Origin: Pseudomonas allokribbensis
GTDB taxonomy: Bacteria > Pseudomonadota > Gammaproteobacteria > Pseudomonadales > Pseudomonadaceae
Direction: 5' to 3'
DNA length: 64,000 bases
Assembly: GCF_014863605.1 (NCBI RefSeq)
Contig: NZ_CP062252.1
Coordinates: 3,977,001 to 4,041,000 of the forward strand
Of this stretch, positions 18,085 through 27,112 are shown one piece after another; the first letter of the stretch is position 1, and each line of letters starts with the position of its first letter. A model generated the notes under the pieces. That model was given only the letters and a program-made list of their open reading frames with translations. It was not told where the DNA came from and ran no database searches. A program made the position numbers and the translations under genes.

Positions 18085-18341
18085 AGAATGGGCAAAACAC
18101 TTGAAACGCGGAACAGGTCGGCATGTTAGCCCTTTGTCCGGCATTCATCACCCCTCAAACGTCAGGGACAAGTGCTGGATCAAGGTTTGCCCCAGCTGCG
18201 CACAACGCAACCAAAGTCCAATAGAGCGCGACTTACCTTTAAATTTTTTTTGCCGTAGAATCAGCCAGCCTTTTTAGGCGCCAATGTCCGTTAGAAGCTG
18301 TTTTCAAAGCGTCACGAGCACAGTCGTTCCTTCAGAGCGGT

Positions 18342-18384
18342 GTTGGCGTAAGGTTTTTCCAGCGGGGAAAAGCCATACGCCAAC
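18342..18384 (+). promoter_or_regulatory. structured acnB leader hairpin
   Basis: The 469 bases between the DUF1289 start and acnB hold no gene. GTTGGCGTA (18342-18350) pairs perfectly with TACGCCAAC (18376-18384), and the stem extends inward through GGTTTTTCC against GGGGAAAAGCC with a bulge. A second pair, AATTGCCG (18440-18447) and CGGCAATT (18493-18500), could form a further stem. A weak promoter with TAGAAT at 18256-18261 would give a leader of about 285 bases. In P. aeruginosa acnB is a target of the PrrF small RNAs, so post-transcriptional control is plausible. Confidence 0.4.
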
Positions 18385-18553
18385 CCTCATCAGCTCCCCG
18401 TTCTGCAGGCGTAAAACTTTGAAAGCAGCTTCTGTAAGGAATTGCCGGTAATTCTGGCCGAACGACCCACAACGTCGTGAGGAGCATGAGTACGGCAATT
18501 TCGGGATGAGCGTCCCGGACACCCATTTGGGACCACTGATGAGGGTAATAACT

Positions 18554-21163
18554 GTGCTTGAAGCCTACCGCAAACATATCGAAGAGCGTGCAGCCCTGGG
18601 TATCGTTCCCCAGCCGCTTAACGCCGAACAAACTGCAGGCCTGGTCGAGCTGCTGAAGAATCCTCCGGCTGGCGAAGAAGCTTTCCTCGTTGACCTGATC
18701 ACCAATCGCGTTCCACCAGGAGTGGACGAAGCCGCCTACGTCAAGGCCGGTTTCCTCTCCGCACTGGCCAAGGGCGAAGTCTCCTCCCCTCTGCTGGACA
18801 AGAAGCGCGCTGTAGAACTGCTCGGCACCATGCAGGGCGGCTACAACATCGTGACCCTGGTAGACCTGCTGGACAACGCCGAGCTGGCGCCAGTGGCTGC
18901 CGAAGAACTCAAGCACACCCTGCTGATGTTCGATGCCTTCCACGACGTGGCTGAAAAAGCCAAGAACGGCAACGTTCACGCCAAGGCCGTGCTGCAATCC
19001 TGGGCTGACGGCGAGTGGTTCAAGAAGCGCCCTGTGCTGGCCGACAAGATCAGCCTGCGCGTCTTCAAGGTGACCGGCGAAACCAACACCGACGACCTGT
19101 CCCCTGCTCCAGACGCCTGGTCGCGTCCAGACATCCCGCTGCACGCCCTGGCCATGCTGAAAATGGCCCGTGACGGCATCGTTCCGGACGAGCAAGGCAA
19201 GACCGGCCCGATGAAGCAGATCGAAACCATGCGCGGCGAAGGCTTCCCGATCGCCTACGTCGGTGACGTGGTCGGTACCGGTTCCTCGCGTAAATCCGCG
19301 ACCAACTCGGTTCTGTGGTTCTTCGGCGACGACATCCCTTACGTGCCGAACAAGCGCGGTGGCGGTTTCTGCTTCGGCAGCAAAATTGCTCCGATCTTCT
19401 ACAACACCATGGAAGATGCCGGCGCACTGCCAATCGAGTTCGACGTATCGAACATGAACATGGGCGACGTGATCGACCTGTACCCGCACGCTGGCAAAGT
19501 CTGCAAGCACGGTACCGACGAAGTCATCACCACCTTCGAAATGAAGACCCCGGTTCTGCTGGACGAAGTCCGCGCCGGCGGCCGTATCCCGCTGATCATC
19601 GGCCGTGGCCTGACCGAGAAGGCTCGCGCTGAACTGGGTCTGCCTGCGTTCGACCTGTTCAAGAAGCCGGAAGCTCCGGCCGAAAGCACCAAGGGCTTCA
19701 CCCTGGCGCAGAAAATGGTCGGCAAGGCTTGCGGTCTGGCAGAAGGCAAAGGCGTTCGTCCTGGCACTTACTGCGAACCGAAGATGACCACCGTAGGTTC
19801 TCAGGACACCACCGGTCCAATGACCCGTGACGAACTGAAAGACCTGGCGTGCCTGGGCTTCTCCGCTGATCTGGTGATGCAGTCCTTCTGCCACACCGCG
19901 GCTTATCCAAAGCCGATCGACGTGACCACCCACCACACCCTGCCTGACTTCATCATGACCCGCGGCGGCGTTTCCCTGCGTCCGGGCGACGGCATCATCC
20001 ACTCGTGGCTGAACCGCATGCTGCTGCCAGACACCGTGGGTACCGGTGGTGACTCGCACACCCGTTTCCCGATGGGCATCTCGTTCCCGGCCGGTTCCGG
20101 TCTGGTCGCGTTCGCCGCTGCCACCGGCGTCATGCCGCTGGACATGCCGGAATCGATCCTGGTGCGCTTCAAAGGCAAAATGAAACCTGGCATCACCCTG
20201 CGTGACCTGGTTCACGCCATTCCTTACTTCGCCATCCAGAACGGCCTGCTGACCGTCGAGAAGAAAGGCAAGAAAAACGCCTTCTCCGGCCGCATCCTGG
20301 AAATCGAAGGCCTGGAAGGTCTGACCCTGGAACAGGCTTTCGAACTGTCCGACGCCTCGGCCGAACGTTCGGCTGCCGGTTGCACCATCAAGCTGTCGAA
20401 AGAGTCGATCACCGAGTACCTGAACTCCAACATCACCCTGCTGCGCTGGATGATCGGCGAAGGCTACGGCGATGCGCGTACTCTGGAACGTCGTGCTCAA
20501 GCGATGGAAGCCTGGGTTGCCAACCCTGAGCTGATGGAAGCCGATGCCGACGCCGAATACGCCGAAATCATCGAAATCGATCTGGCCGACATCAGCGAGC
20601 CTGTACTGTGCGCGCCGAACGACCCGGACGACGCCCGTCTGCTGTCCAGCGTTGCTGGCGAGAAGATCGACGAAGTGTTCATCGGTTCGTGCATGACCAA
20701 CATCGGTCACTTCCGCGCTGCCGGTAAACTGCTGGATCAGGTCAAGGGTCAGCTGCCAACTCGTCTGTGGCTGTCGCCGCCGACCAAAATGGACGCTCAC
20801 CAACTGACCGAAGAAGGCTACTACGGCATCTACGGCAAGGCCGGCGCACGCATGGAAATGCCAGGCTGCTCGCTGTGCATGGGTAACCAGGCACGCGTTG
20901 AGCCGAACAGCACCGTGGTGTCGACGTCGACCCGTAACTTCCCGAACCGTCTGGGCGACGGCGCGAACGTCTACCTGGCTTCGGCCGAGCTGGCGTCCGT
21001 TGCTTCGATCCTGGGTCGCCTGCCGACCGTCGAGGAGTACATGGAATACGCTGGCAAGATCGACAGCATGGCGGCCGACGTTTACCGCTACCTGTCCTTC
21101 GACCAGATTGCCGAGTTCCGTGAAGCTGCTGCGAACGCCAACATTCCGGTCGTTCAAGCCTAA
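18554..21163 (+). CDS. acnB: bifunctional aconitate hydratase 2 / 2-methylisocitrate dehydratase
   Basis: 869 residues. AcnB interconverts citrate and isocitrate in the TCA cycle through a 4Fe-4S cluster. The order follows AcnB: a HEAT-like N-terminal domain, the swivel domain with [17 protein letters not shown], then the catalytic domains with [13 protein letters not shown] and the cluster cysteines in [17 protein letters not shown] and [15 protein letters not shown] chose the GTG at 18554, which has GAGGGT seven bases upstream and gives the usual N-terminus ([13 protein letters not shown]). In-frame ATGs at 18506 and 18539 are less likely. A terminator follows at 21181. Confidence 0.97.
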   Translation: MLEAYRKHIEERAALGIVPQPLNAEQTAGLVELLKNPPAGEEAFLVDLITNRVPPGVDEAAYVKAGFLSALAKGEVSSPLLDKKRAVELLGTMQGGYNIVTLVDLLDNAELAPVAAEELKHTLLMFDAFHDVAEKAKNGNVHAKAVLQSWADGEWFKKRPVLADKISLRVFKVTGETNTDDLSPAPDAWSRPDIPLHALAMLKMARDGIVPDEQGKTGPMKQIETMRGEGFPIAYVGDVVGTGSSRKSATNSVLWFFGDDIPYVPNKRGGGFCFGSKIAPIFYNTMEDAGALPIEFDVSNMNMGDVIDLYPHAGKVCKHGTDEVITTFEMKTPVLLDEVRAGGRIPLIIGRGLTEKARAELGLPAFDLFKKPEAPAESTKGFTLAQKMVGKACGLAEGKGVRPGTYCEPKMTTVGSQDTTGPMTRDELKDLACLGFSADLVMQSFCHTAAYPKPIDVTTHHTLPDFIMTRGGVSLRPGDGIIHSWLNRMLLPDTVGTGGDSHTRFPMGISFPAGSGLVAFAAATGVMPLDMPESILVRFKGKMKPGITLRDLVHAIPYFAIQNGLLTVEKKGKKNAFSGRILEIEGLEGLTLEQAFELSDASAERSAAGCTIKLSKESITEYLNSNITLLRWMIGEGYGDARTLERRAQAMEAWVANPELMEADADAEYAEIIEIDLADISEPVLCAPNDPDDARLLSSVAGEKIDEVFIGSCMTNIGHFRAAGKLLDQVKGQLPTRLWLSPPTKMDAHQLTEEGYYGIYGKAGARMEMPGCSLCMGNQARVEPNSTVVSTSTRNFPNRLGDGANVYLASAELASVASILGRLPTVEEYMEYAGKIDSMAADVYRYLSFDQIAEFREAAANANIPVVQA

Positions 21164-21180
21164 CGCTGCAACGCAATGAA

Positions 21181-21216
21181 AAACGCCGCCCATCGCAAGA
21201 TGTGCGGCGTTTTTTT
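21181..21216 (+). terminator. rho-independent terminator of acnB
   Basis: A stem AAACGCCGC/GCGGCGTTT followed by a run of seven T residues lies 17 bases past the acnB stop. Adenines on the other side could also let it serve the convergent SulP gene. Confidence 0.9.
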
Positions 21217-21230
21217 ATGCCTCCGGAAAC

Positions 21231-22889
21231 TCATGCATTGAGCTTGAGTGCCTGCTGTACCGCCTCGTCCACACTCAAACCGCTCAACAGCACCTGCTCG
21301 CGTTCCAGTTCTGGCAATTGCGCCAGCACGCTCTGCGCCTGATGTTTGAGGCGCGCCAGAATCAACAGTTTGTCCTCGGCCCGCACCTGCAGGAAAAACG
21401 CTTCCAGCGCTTCGATGCTGGTGCCGTCCAGATCCGGCGACTCTTCCAGACTCAGGATGATCGTGTGCACCGCTGCCGGTGCATGACGGGCCAGCCGCAG
21501 CGCGCCGCCAAGAATGCGCTCCACATTGGCGAAAAACAGCGCCTCGCTCGGCCGGACAATCAACACGCCGGGGATTTCCCGGGCATCCGGATGGCGCTGC
21601 ACGTCGACATAGTCGTGACCACCGCCCATTTGCCCCAGCACCTGGATATCCGCCGATGACATCTGTTTCAGCATCAGTACCACGCTGATCGCTACCGCCA
21701 GCAGCAAACCGTCGAGCACGCCCAGCACCAGCACCGCTGCCACCGCGCAGATCACCAACAAGCGATCGCGGCGCCAGATGAAGTAGCGGCCCAGTGGTTG
21801 CAGGCTCAACGCCCGTCCCAAGGCGTGAATCACGATGGCGGCCAGCACCGGTTCCGGTGTCAGAGCGATGTACGGCAGCACCGTCAACACGATCAGCAGA
21901 ACCACCGCCGCCGCGACAATACCCGCCAATCGCGATGTGGCCCCCGCCGCTTCATTGGCCGATGTTGCCGAATACCCCGCTCCGGCCGGCATGCCATGAA
22001 ACAGCCCCGACAGCAGATTGGACGCACCAAGGGCCAGCAGGTCGCGGTTCGACGAGACCCGGTCGCCATGCTTCAGGGCAAACGAGCTGATCGAGCCATA
22101 AGACTCGGCATACAGAATCATCACCATGGCAAACGCCAGTTCCCCGAGGCGCAGCCAGTCGGCAAACGGCATGTTCGGCAGGCGTGGCACCTCCAGCGCC
22201 AGGTCGATGACCCCGATCAGTTTCACCCCGTGAGCCGGCAGGTTCAGCCATTGACTGGCGACAATGCCCAGCGCTACGACGATCAGTCCACCCGGTACTC
22301 GACGAAAACGGGCGCAGAGCATCAACACCAGCAACGCCACCACCGCGACCCCGGCACCCGCCAGATTCCATTGCGGCCACTGCTCCAGCAACTGCGGCAG
22401 GAAGCGGATCAGGTTGCTGTCGGTCAGGTGGATATCGACGACACTTGCCACCTGTTTGAGGATGATCGTCACTGCCAGCCCCAAGGCAAACCCACGCAAC
22501 ACCGGTTTGGCAATGAATGAAGTGACGCTCCCGAGCTTGAACAGCCCCGCCAGCAGAAACAGCACGCCGGTCATCAACACCAGACCGACCGCCAGGCTCA
22601 AACGCAATGCCGGGTCGCCGCCGGCCAGCGAAGCCGTCGCCGCTGCCAGCACCGCTGCCGAGGATGAAGTGGCCGAAACCACGGCAAACCGACTGGTGCC
22701 CATCAGCGCGTAACACAACAACCCAGCGAACAGGGCAATTACCCCCGCTTGGGGCGGCAATGCAGCGATGCTGGAATACGCCACGGCTTCGGGCAGCAAC
22801 AGACCAGCAATCGACAATCCGGCCAGCAAGTCCTGACTACGACTTTGTACTTCGGGTCGGGAAGCAGCGCTCAGGGGTTCAGTTGACAA
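21231..22889 (-). CDS. SulP/SLC26 family anion transporter with STAS domain
   Basis: 552 residues. It has ten or more membrane helices over about residues 20-420, beginning with the SulP signature-like LLAGLSIAGLLLPEAVAYSSIAALPPQAG. A C-terminal cytoplasmic STAS domain spans about 440-550 (GVLIVRPSEALFFANVERI...LDGTSIEALEAF). SulP proteins carry sulfate, bicarbonate, dicarboxylates or other anions; the substrate cannot be read here. The start appears to be the TTG at 22889, inside the last codons of the upstream ParB-like gene (11-base overlap). No ATG lies within the first 60 codons, so this coupled start is likely. Confidence 0.85.
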   Translation of the reverse strand: MSTEPLSAASRPEVQSRSQDLLAGLSIAGLLLPEAVAYSSIAALPPQAGVIALFAGLLCYALMGTSRFAVVSATSSSAAVLAAATASLAGGDPALRLSLAVGLVLMTGVLFLLAGLFKLGSVTSFIAKPVLRGFALGLAVTIILKQVASVVDIHLTDSNLIRFLPQLLEQWPQWNLAGAGVAVVALLVLMLCARFRRVPGGLIVVALGIVASQWLNLPAHGVKLIGVIDLALEVPRLPNMPFADWLRLGELAFAMVMILYAESYGSISSFALKHGDRVSSNRDLLALGASNLLSGLFHGMPAGAGYSATSANEAAGATSRLAGIVAAAVVLLIVLTVLPYIALTPEPVLAAIVIHALGRALSLQPLGRYFIWRRDRLLVICAVAAVLVLGVLDGLLLAVAISVVLMLKQMSSADIQVLGQMGGGHDYVDVQRHPDAREIPGVLIVRPSEALFFANVERILGGALRLARHAPAAVHTIILSLEESPDLDGTSIEALEAFFLQVRAEDKLLILARLKHQAQSVLAQLPELEREQVLLSGLSVDEAVQQALKLNA

Positions 22890-23496
22890 TCGGACCCACC
22901 CACCCCGGCAGATACCGAGCCTCCTGGCTGCGCGCCAGGTTCATGGCCTTGGTCTGTAATTTCGGACTCAGATCGTTGATCTGGTCGCTGGCGATGCGGC
23001 TGCGAAAGAAGTCCGCCCAGAGGAATTCGCTGTAGGGCGTGGCGTCCTTGGCGTAGCCACCGGCCCGGCGCAAGCGTCCGGCAAGGCTGCGATAAGGATC
23101 GTCCTGCAGATCGACTATGGATTTGGGAATCGCTTCGAAGGAGCGCCTGGCACCGCGACCATCATAGGGATGCGCCCACTGGTTGAAGTTCATCACGCTC
23201 CAGAACGTCACCGGGTCGACAAAGGAAAGGTCCTTGAGCACCAGCAATGAAGCCTTCTTGACCTCTTCCTCAATCAGCGCAAGACCGAAGTGGTGGTGAT
23301 CGACGATGTAATAGACGCCTTCAGGCCCAAGCACACTGGGAAACCAGTGATTATCCAGCGCTGCCGCCCGCTCCTTGCGTTTGAGTTTCTTCCATTCCTG
23401 ACGCTTGTCGGCGACTTCGGCGAGGCCGACCGTGAGCTGGGTGGGATGGAGTTTTTCCAGTTTGGCGCTGATCAGTTGCGGTCGGGCACGGGGCAT
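22879..23496 (-). CDS. ParB/Srx-fold protein (ParBc_2-like)
   Basis: 205 residues starting at an ATG with GGAG upstream. It begins RPQLISAKLEKLHPTQLTVGLAEVADKRQEW and contains YIVDHHHFGLALIEE. This matches the ParB-like nuclease fold family in which a DHHH motif replaces the usual ParB arginine box. It lacks the helix-turn-helix of true partition ParB, so it is unlikely to act in chromosome segregation. Some relatives are sulfiredoxin-like or nucleotide-hydrolysing enzymes. Its overlap with the SulP gene points to a shared transcript and possibly a shared process. Function is unknown. Confidence 0.75.
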   Translation of the reverse strand: MPRARPQLISAKLEKLHPTQLTVGLAEVADKRQEWKKLKRKERAAALDNHWFPSVLGPEGVYYIVDHHHFGLALIEEEVKKASLLVLKDLSFVDPVTFWSVMNFNQWAHPYDGRGARRSFEAIPKSIVDLQDDPYRSLAGRLRRAGGYAKDATPYSEFLWADFFRSRIASDQINDLSPKLQTKAMNLARSQEARYLPGWVGPIVN

Positions 23497-23587
23497 GAGG
23501 CATCTCCGGGAAAAGTGCCTTTCAAGCGTAGCCGTTTATGCCGTGGGATGTGTGCCCTGGATCAGGCACCGGAAGGTCTTGCAAAAA

Positions 23588-23610
23588 CGGGGGCGAATCG
23601 CTCGCCCCCG
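23588..23610 (-). terminator. rho-independent terminator of the amino acid transporter gene
   Basis: A nine-base-pair stem CGGGGGCGA/TCGCCCCCG with a five-base loop is followed on the minus strand by TTTTT. It lies 21 bases past the transporter stop. Confidence 0.85.
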
Positions 23611-23631
23611 CTTGGTGCTGCTGGTCTGGAA

Positions 23632-24912
23632 TCAGGCCGTCAGCGAGTAGATCAACGCCGAAATCGCCACCAGGCCGACGGCGGTGACAAACACGTTCGA
23701 CGCCTGGCCACGATAGCGGGCCATTGCCGGCACTTTGCGGATCGCATACATCGGCATCAGGAACAGGATCGCCGCGATGACCGGGCCACCGATGGTCTCG
23801 ATCATGCCGAGAATGCTCGGGTTCAGGGTCGCCACGATCCAGCACACCACCAGCATGAACGCCGCAACGATGCGATCCAGCGCCTTGACGCCCGGACGCT
23901 TGCCGCTTTTGACGATCAGGCCTTTCAGACCTTCGCTGGCACCGATGTAGTGACCGAGGAACGACTTGGAGATGGCCACGAACGCAATCAACGGCGCTGC
24001 GAAAGCGATGGTCGGGTTGCTGAAGTGGTTGGCCAGGTACGACAGGATCGACAGGTTCTGCGCCTTGGCTTCAGCCAGTTGCTCTGGCGACAGGGTCAGC
24101 ACGCAGCTGAAGACGAAGAACAGCACCATCACCACCATCAGCAGGTGGGCGCGGGACAGTATCTGCGAGCTGCGCTCGTCGGCGTGAACACCGTAGCGAC
24201 GCTTCTGGTCCACCGCAAACGCCGAGATGATCGGTGAGTGGTTGAACGAGAACACCATCACCGGAATCGCCAGCCACAGCGTGTGCAGCAGCGCCGACGG
24301 CGCCGGCACCTGCGAAGCGGTGGACAGGATGCCGCCGTTCCAGTGCGGAATCAGGTACACGGCGAGGAACAGCAGCGCAACGATGAACGGATACACCATC
24401 AGGCTCATCGCCTTGACGATCACTTGCTCGCCGCAGCGCACCACAGCCAGCAGGCCGAGGATCAGCACGAACGACAGCAGCGCGCGCGGTGGCGGCGTGA
24501 TGTGCAGTTGGTGTTCGAGGAAGCTGGCGACCGTGTTGGTCAGGCCGACGCTGTAGATCAGCAGGATCGGGAAGATCGCGAAGAAGTACAGCAACGTGAT
24601 CAGCGCACCGGCCTTGATGCCGAAATGCTGCTCCACCACCTCAGTGATGTCGGCGCCTTCGCGACCGGAAAGCACGAAGCGGGTCAGGCCGCGGTGTGCA
24701 AAGAAGGTCATGGGGAATGCCAGCAGCGCGAGAATCACCAGCGGCCAGAAGCCACCCAGACCTGCGTTGATCGGCAAAAACAGGGTACCGGCGCCGATGG
24801 CCGTCCCAAACAGTCCCAACATCCAGGTAGTGTCATGGCGATTCCAGCTCGACAGTTGCGCTGGTGCTGCCGCTTCAAAGCGTTGTTCGACGCTATTGGC
24901 CTGATCATTCAT
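23632..24912 (-). CDS. HAAAP/SdaC-type amino acid (serine/threonine) transporter
   Basis: 426 residues from ATG 24912. It has about eleven membrane helices; the first carries the family motif WMLGLFGTAIGAGTLFLPIN. AHRGLTRFVLSG and VMVFSFNHSPIISAFAV follow the serine-proton symporter SdaC/DlsT and its YhaO/YhjV relatives. The longer frame back to 25104 adds a basic non-membrane stretch with no good ribosome site, so I prefer 24912; ATG 24930 is an alternative. It is not next to a serine deaminase gene. The exact substrate is unproven. Confidence 0.87.
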   Translation of the reverse strand: MNDQANSVEQRFEAAAPAQLSSWNRHDTTWMLGLFGTAIGAGTLFLPINAGLGGFWPLVILALLAFPMTFFAHRGLTRFVLSGREGADITEVVEQHFGIKAGALITLLYFFAIFPILLIYSVGLTNTVASFLEHQLHITPPPRALLSFVLILGLLAVVRCGEQVIVKAMSLMVYPFIVALLFLAVYLIPHWNGGILSTASQVPAPSALLHTLWLAIPVMVFSFNHSPIISAFAVDQKRRYGVHADERSSQILSRAHLLMVVMVLFFVFSCVLTLSPEQLAEAKAQNLSILSYLANHFSNPTIAFAAPLIAFVAISKSFLGHYIGASEGLKGLIVKSGKRPGVKALDRIVAAFMLVVCWIVATLNPSILGMIETIGGPVIAAILFLMPMYAIRKVPAMARYRGQASNVFVTAVGLVAISALIYSLTA

Positions 24913-25166
24913 CCGGTCGGATCTCCGCATTCCGGTCACTTGCCACTCGGTCAGGACGCGTCGGAAAAAACCGACAGACATGCTCCGGCCGAAACAGGGG
25001 CGCGATTCTCCGCGATAAATGAGCGGAAGCAAAGACTTAGCTGAGGAATGGTTGTGCGGAGCAGATTGGAGCGATGTCGTTTTTTGGAATATTGCTGTCG
25101 GCAACAGGTACGCTTGATGTCGTTTTATGACGCGTCCCGGTGCCGAGTTTGATCAGAAAAACCTGG

Positions 25167-25337
25167 TCAGATCGATCGGCCCACTATGAAGCCAAGTGAC
25201 ATGCAGAAGAGACCGAAACCCAGCATGCTCCAGACCGGGTACCTGTCCTCTTTGTCTTTGATTCGCATTTTTTCGACCCACTCATCGTACTCTCGATCTG
25301 CTTGTTCAATGATGGCCTGACGGTCAAATGTGTTCAT
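25167..25337 (-). CDS. small single-pass membrane protein, unrecognised
   Basis: 56 residues starting MNTFDRQAIIEQADREYDEW, behind a strong AAGGAG nine bases upstream of the ATG. The first 33 residues are highly charged and helical. One membrane helix follows at about residues 36-52 (WSMLGFGLFCMSLGFIVG). I recognise no family. It lies 47 bases downstream of another small charged-plus-membrane protein on the same strand, and base composition is more AT-rich than in flanking genes, so the pair may be acquired DNA. It is too short for most gene finders. Confidence 0.6.
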   Translation of the reverse strand: MNTFDRQAIIEQADREYDEWVEKMRIKDKEDRYPVWSMLGFGLFCMSLGFIVGRSI

Positions 25338-25384
25338 GTTGGCTCCTTCGGGTCAAGGGTCTGTTTTTTATGAGTAGCGAATAC

Positions 25385-25579
25385 TCAAAACTTGAAGTAA
25401 ACACTTGCTACTGCAGTGATTGCGGTCACCACACCACCCAATACTGCGATTGGATACAGGTATATTTCACTGTTCAGCTTTTTAACCTCCGCCAAAAGCT
25501 TTTGCCTTTCAGCAACGAGTTTTCGTGATTCATGCAGTAACCTTTCGAGTTCCAGCTCTTCGCGGTTGTTCTGAAGCAT
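25385..25579 (-). CDS. small coiled-coil membrane protein, unrecognised
   Basis: 64 residues from the ATG preceded by AAGGAAGG. Residues 1-45 form a Glu/Lys/Leu-rich helix likely to be a coiled coil (EELELERLLHESRKLVAERQ and onward), then one membrane helix at about 49-62. An upstream in-frame ATG at 25606 lacks such a site. The layout matches small Pseudomonas membrane proteins of unknown role. The 272 bases upstream, as far as the tautomerase gene, show no gene or clear promoter I would defend. Confidence 0.6.
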   Translation of the reverse strand: MLQNNREELELERLLHESRKLVAERQKLLAEVKKLNSEIYLYPIAVLGGVVTAITAVASVYFKF

Positions 25580-25851
25580 TGGCCTTCCTTGGCTAATGGC
25601 AATCACCGTTCAGGTTGCTGCCTCATACTGAAGAGCACATCCCGTCTTGCCTGAATGATTTCGCATTTCTCACCCCGTCAGATAGCGGATAAATCCACCA
25701 GCATCCGTAGGCAGCTTCCGTAACTTTTGCAGGACGGCACTGACATCGTCGAACGGCTTTAAACAACCTCACCGACTGGCATTTTTCGGCTATACCCAAT
25801 GGCGAACCGACTGACAGCCGCTTCCAGTCCCCTGCCCCAAGGAGCCTTTTC

Positions 25852-26235
25852 ATGCCCCTCGTCCGTGTCGAACTCAAGAAACGTCCCGACCCGACCTTCG
25901 CCAAACGCGTCGGCGAGCAGATCTACGCCGCGATGCGCAGCACGATCAATGTCCCGGAGCACGACAACTTCCAGATCCTGGCCGAGCACGACGGCGAGCA
26001 TTTCATCTTCGATACGCAATACCTGGGGATCCAGCGCAGCGACCAGCTGGTGATCATCCAGATCACCCTCAATGAGGGCCGGACGCTGGAGCAGAAAAAA
26101 GCGCTGTACCAGACCATCGCCCAGAACCTGAACACGCACCTGTCGATCCGTCTGGAGGATGTGTTCATCAATCTGGTGGAAGTGAAGAAAGAAAACTGGT
26201 CATTCGGCAACGGCATCGCCCAGTACGCCAGTTGA
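25852..26235 (+). CDS. tautomerase-family protein (MIF/4-OT fold)
   Basis: 127 residues behind AAGGAG. It begins Met-Pro (MPLVRVELKKRPDPTFAKRV), so the N-terminal Pro after Met removal can act as the catalytic base, as in the tautomerase superfamily. The sequence holds two beta-alpha-beta units (about residues 1-60 and 65-127), as in the Tautomerase_2 group that includes malonate semialdehyde decarboxylase relatives. The protein would be cytoplasmic and probably trimeric. The substrate is unknown. The promoter of the next transcription unit begins just past the stop. Confidence 0.82.
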   Translation: MPLVRVELKKRPDPTFAKRVGEQIYAAMRSTINVPEHDNFQILAEHDGEHFIFDTQYLGIQRSDQLVIIQITLNEGRTLEQKKALYQTIAQNLNTHLSIRLEDVFINLVEVKKENWSFGNGIAQYAS

Positions 26236-26243
26236 TGCATCTA

Positions 26244-26408
26244 TTGACAGCCCGTTGACGCCGCCAGCATGATCGCCCCCATGAACCTTTGCGCGTTGCA
26301 CCGCACCACCACGACCGCCACCGGCGGGTCGTGGTGTTTGCGCCTGAGGTAAATCCAGCGCAGCAAACCCAAGGCCCCGCCAGCAATGGACGGGGCCTTG
26401 TTGTTTCT
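26244..26408 (+). promoter_or_regulatory. candidate transcription attenuator with Thr-rich leader peptide
   Basis: A consensus -35 TTGACA (26244-26249) and -10-like CATGAT (26268-26273) would start RNA near 26280. An open frame at 26281-26352 encodes 23 residues including HRTTTTATGG, five Thr codons within six. These codons form the 5' arm of a strong hairpin (26307-26316 with 26327-26336). A second stem follows (26336-26343 with 26358-26368), then a terminator AAGGCCCCG/CGGGGCCTT (26371-26399) with TTGTTTCT. GGCGGG (26323-26328) can alternatively pair with CCCGCC (26376-26381), breaking the terminator. This is the layout of amino acid operon attenuators. No ribosome site precedes the ATG, so it would have to be leaderless. 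Confidence 0.5.
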
Positions 26409-26448
26409 CCCGTCCGTGCGGCACGTTTGGTACCGAAGGAGAAACACC

Positions 26449-26973
26449 ATGCCCGCAGCACTGTTGATCATCGATATGCAGGTCGGCCTGTTCCAGGGTC
26501 AGGAAAAACCCAACGACGGCGAGCGTATGCTCGCCAACATCCAGCACTTGATCGCCCAGGCACGCCAACGGCAAGTGCCGATCTTTGCCGTGCGCCACAC
26601 CGGGCCGGTTGGCTCGCCGATTGCCGCCGGCAGTGCGTTCTGGCAGTTATTGCCAGCGCTTGAGCTGGCCGCTGAAAACGCCACCTTCATCGACAAATCC
26701 CGCCCCAATGCCTTCCACGGCACAGATCTGGCTCAACAACTCAACGCCGCGAAAATCGAAGATCTGTACATCGTCGGCATGAAAACCCAGTTCTGCATCG
26801 ACAGCACCTGCCGCGCCGCTGCCGATCTGGGCTTCAAGCCATTGCTGGTAGCCGATGCCCATACTTGCATGGACACACCCGCACTACCGGCCCAAGCGAT
26901 CATCGAGCACCACAACGCAACCCTTGGCGCGGCGTTCGTGCAGTTGATCAACACTGCCGACGTTGCCTTCTGA
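26449..26973 (+). CDS. isochorismatase-like cysteine hydrolase
   Basis: 174 residues from the ATG with GAAGGA upstream. It has the catalytic triad of the isochorismatase/nicotinamidase family: Asp in ALLIIDMQVGLF (near residue 9), Lys in FIDKSRPNAF (near 84) and Cys in IVGMKTQFCIDST (near 112). Family members hydrolyse amides, carbamates or isochorismate; the substrate here is unknown. The upstream leader carries the features of an attenuator with a threonine-rich peptide, which is unusual for this family and may hint at an amino acid-linked role. Confidence 0.85.
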   Translation: MPAALLIIDMQVGLFQGQEKPNDGERMLANIQHLIAQARQRQVPIFAVRHTGPVGSPIAAGSAFWQLLPALELAAENATFIDKSRPNAFHGTDLAQQLNAAKIEDLYIVGMKTQFCIDSTCRAAADLGFKPLLVADAHTCMDTPALPAQAIIEHHNATLGAAFVQLINTADVAF

Positions 26974-27112
26974 CGAAGCGCCCACGCGCTCCCCGTATCA
27001 GCTCCTACACTGGCTGGTGCGGGGCAGTGCCGGCCATTGCCAAACCGCTCTGGAATCAGCACTCTGACACGACTTTCGCGACCGACACGCCGACGATCAC
27101 AGGAGCCGAGCA

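Noticed and set aside
18486..18509. Seven-codon frame ending in ATGA overlap with an extended acnB start at 18506
   Set aside because: Its GAGGAG lies only one base before the ATG, too close for initiation, and the GTG at 18554 has an ideal ribosome site and the family N-terminus.
18332..21193. 953-codon minus-strand frame opposite acnB
   Set aside because: Shadow of a highly biased coding sequence; acnB is certain.
22879..23496. Chromosome partition protein ParB
   Set aside because: No helix-turn-helix or ParB arginine box, no parA neighbour; only the ParB/Srx-like fold is supported.
25623..25904. 93-codon minus-strand frame before the tautomerase gene
   Set aside because: Composition is unlike a real protein, it overlaps the tautomerase start, and it lacks a ribosome site.
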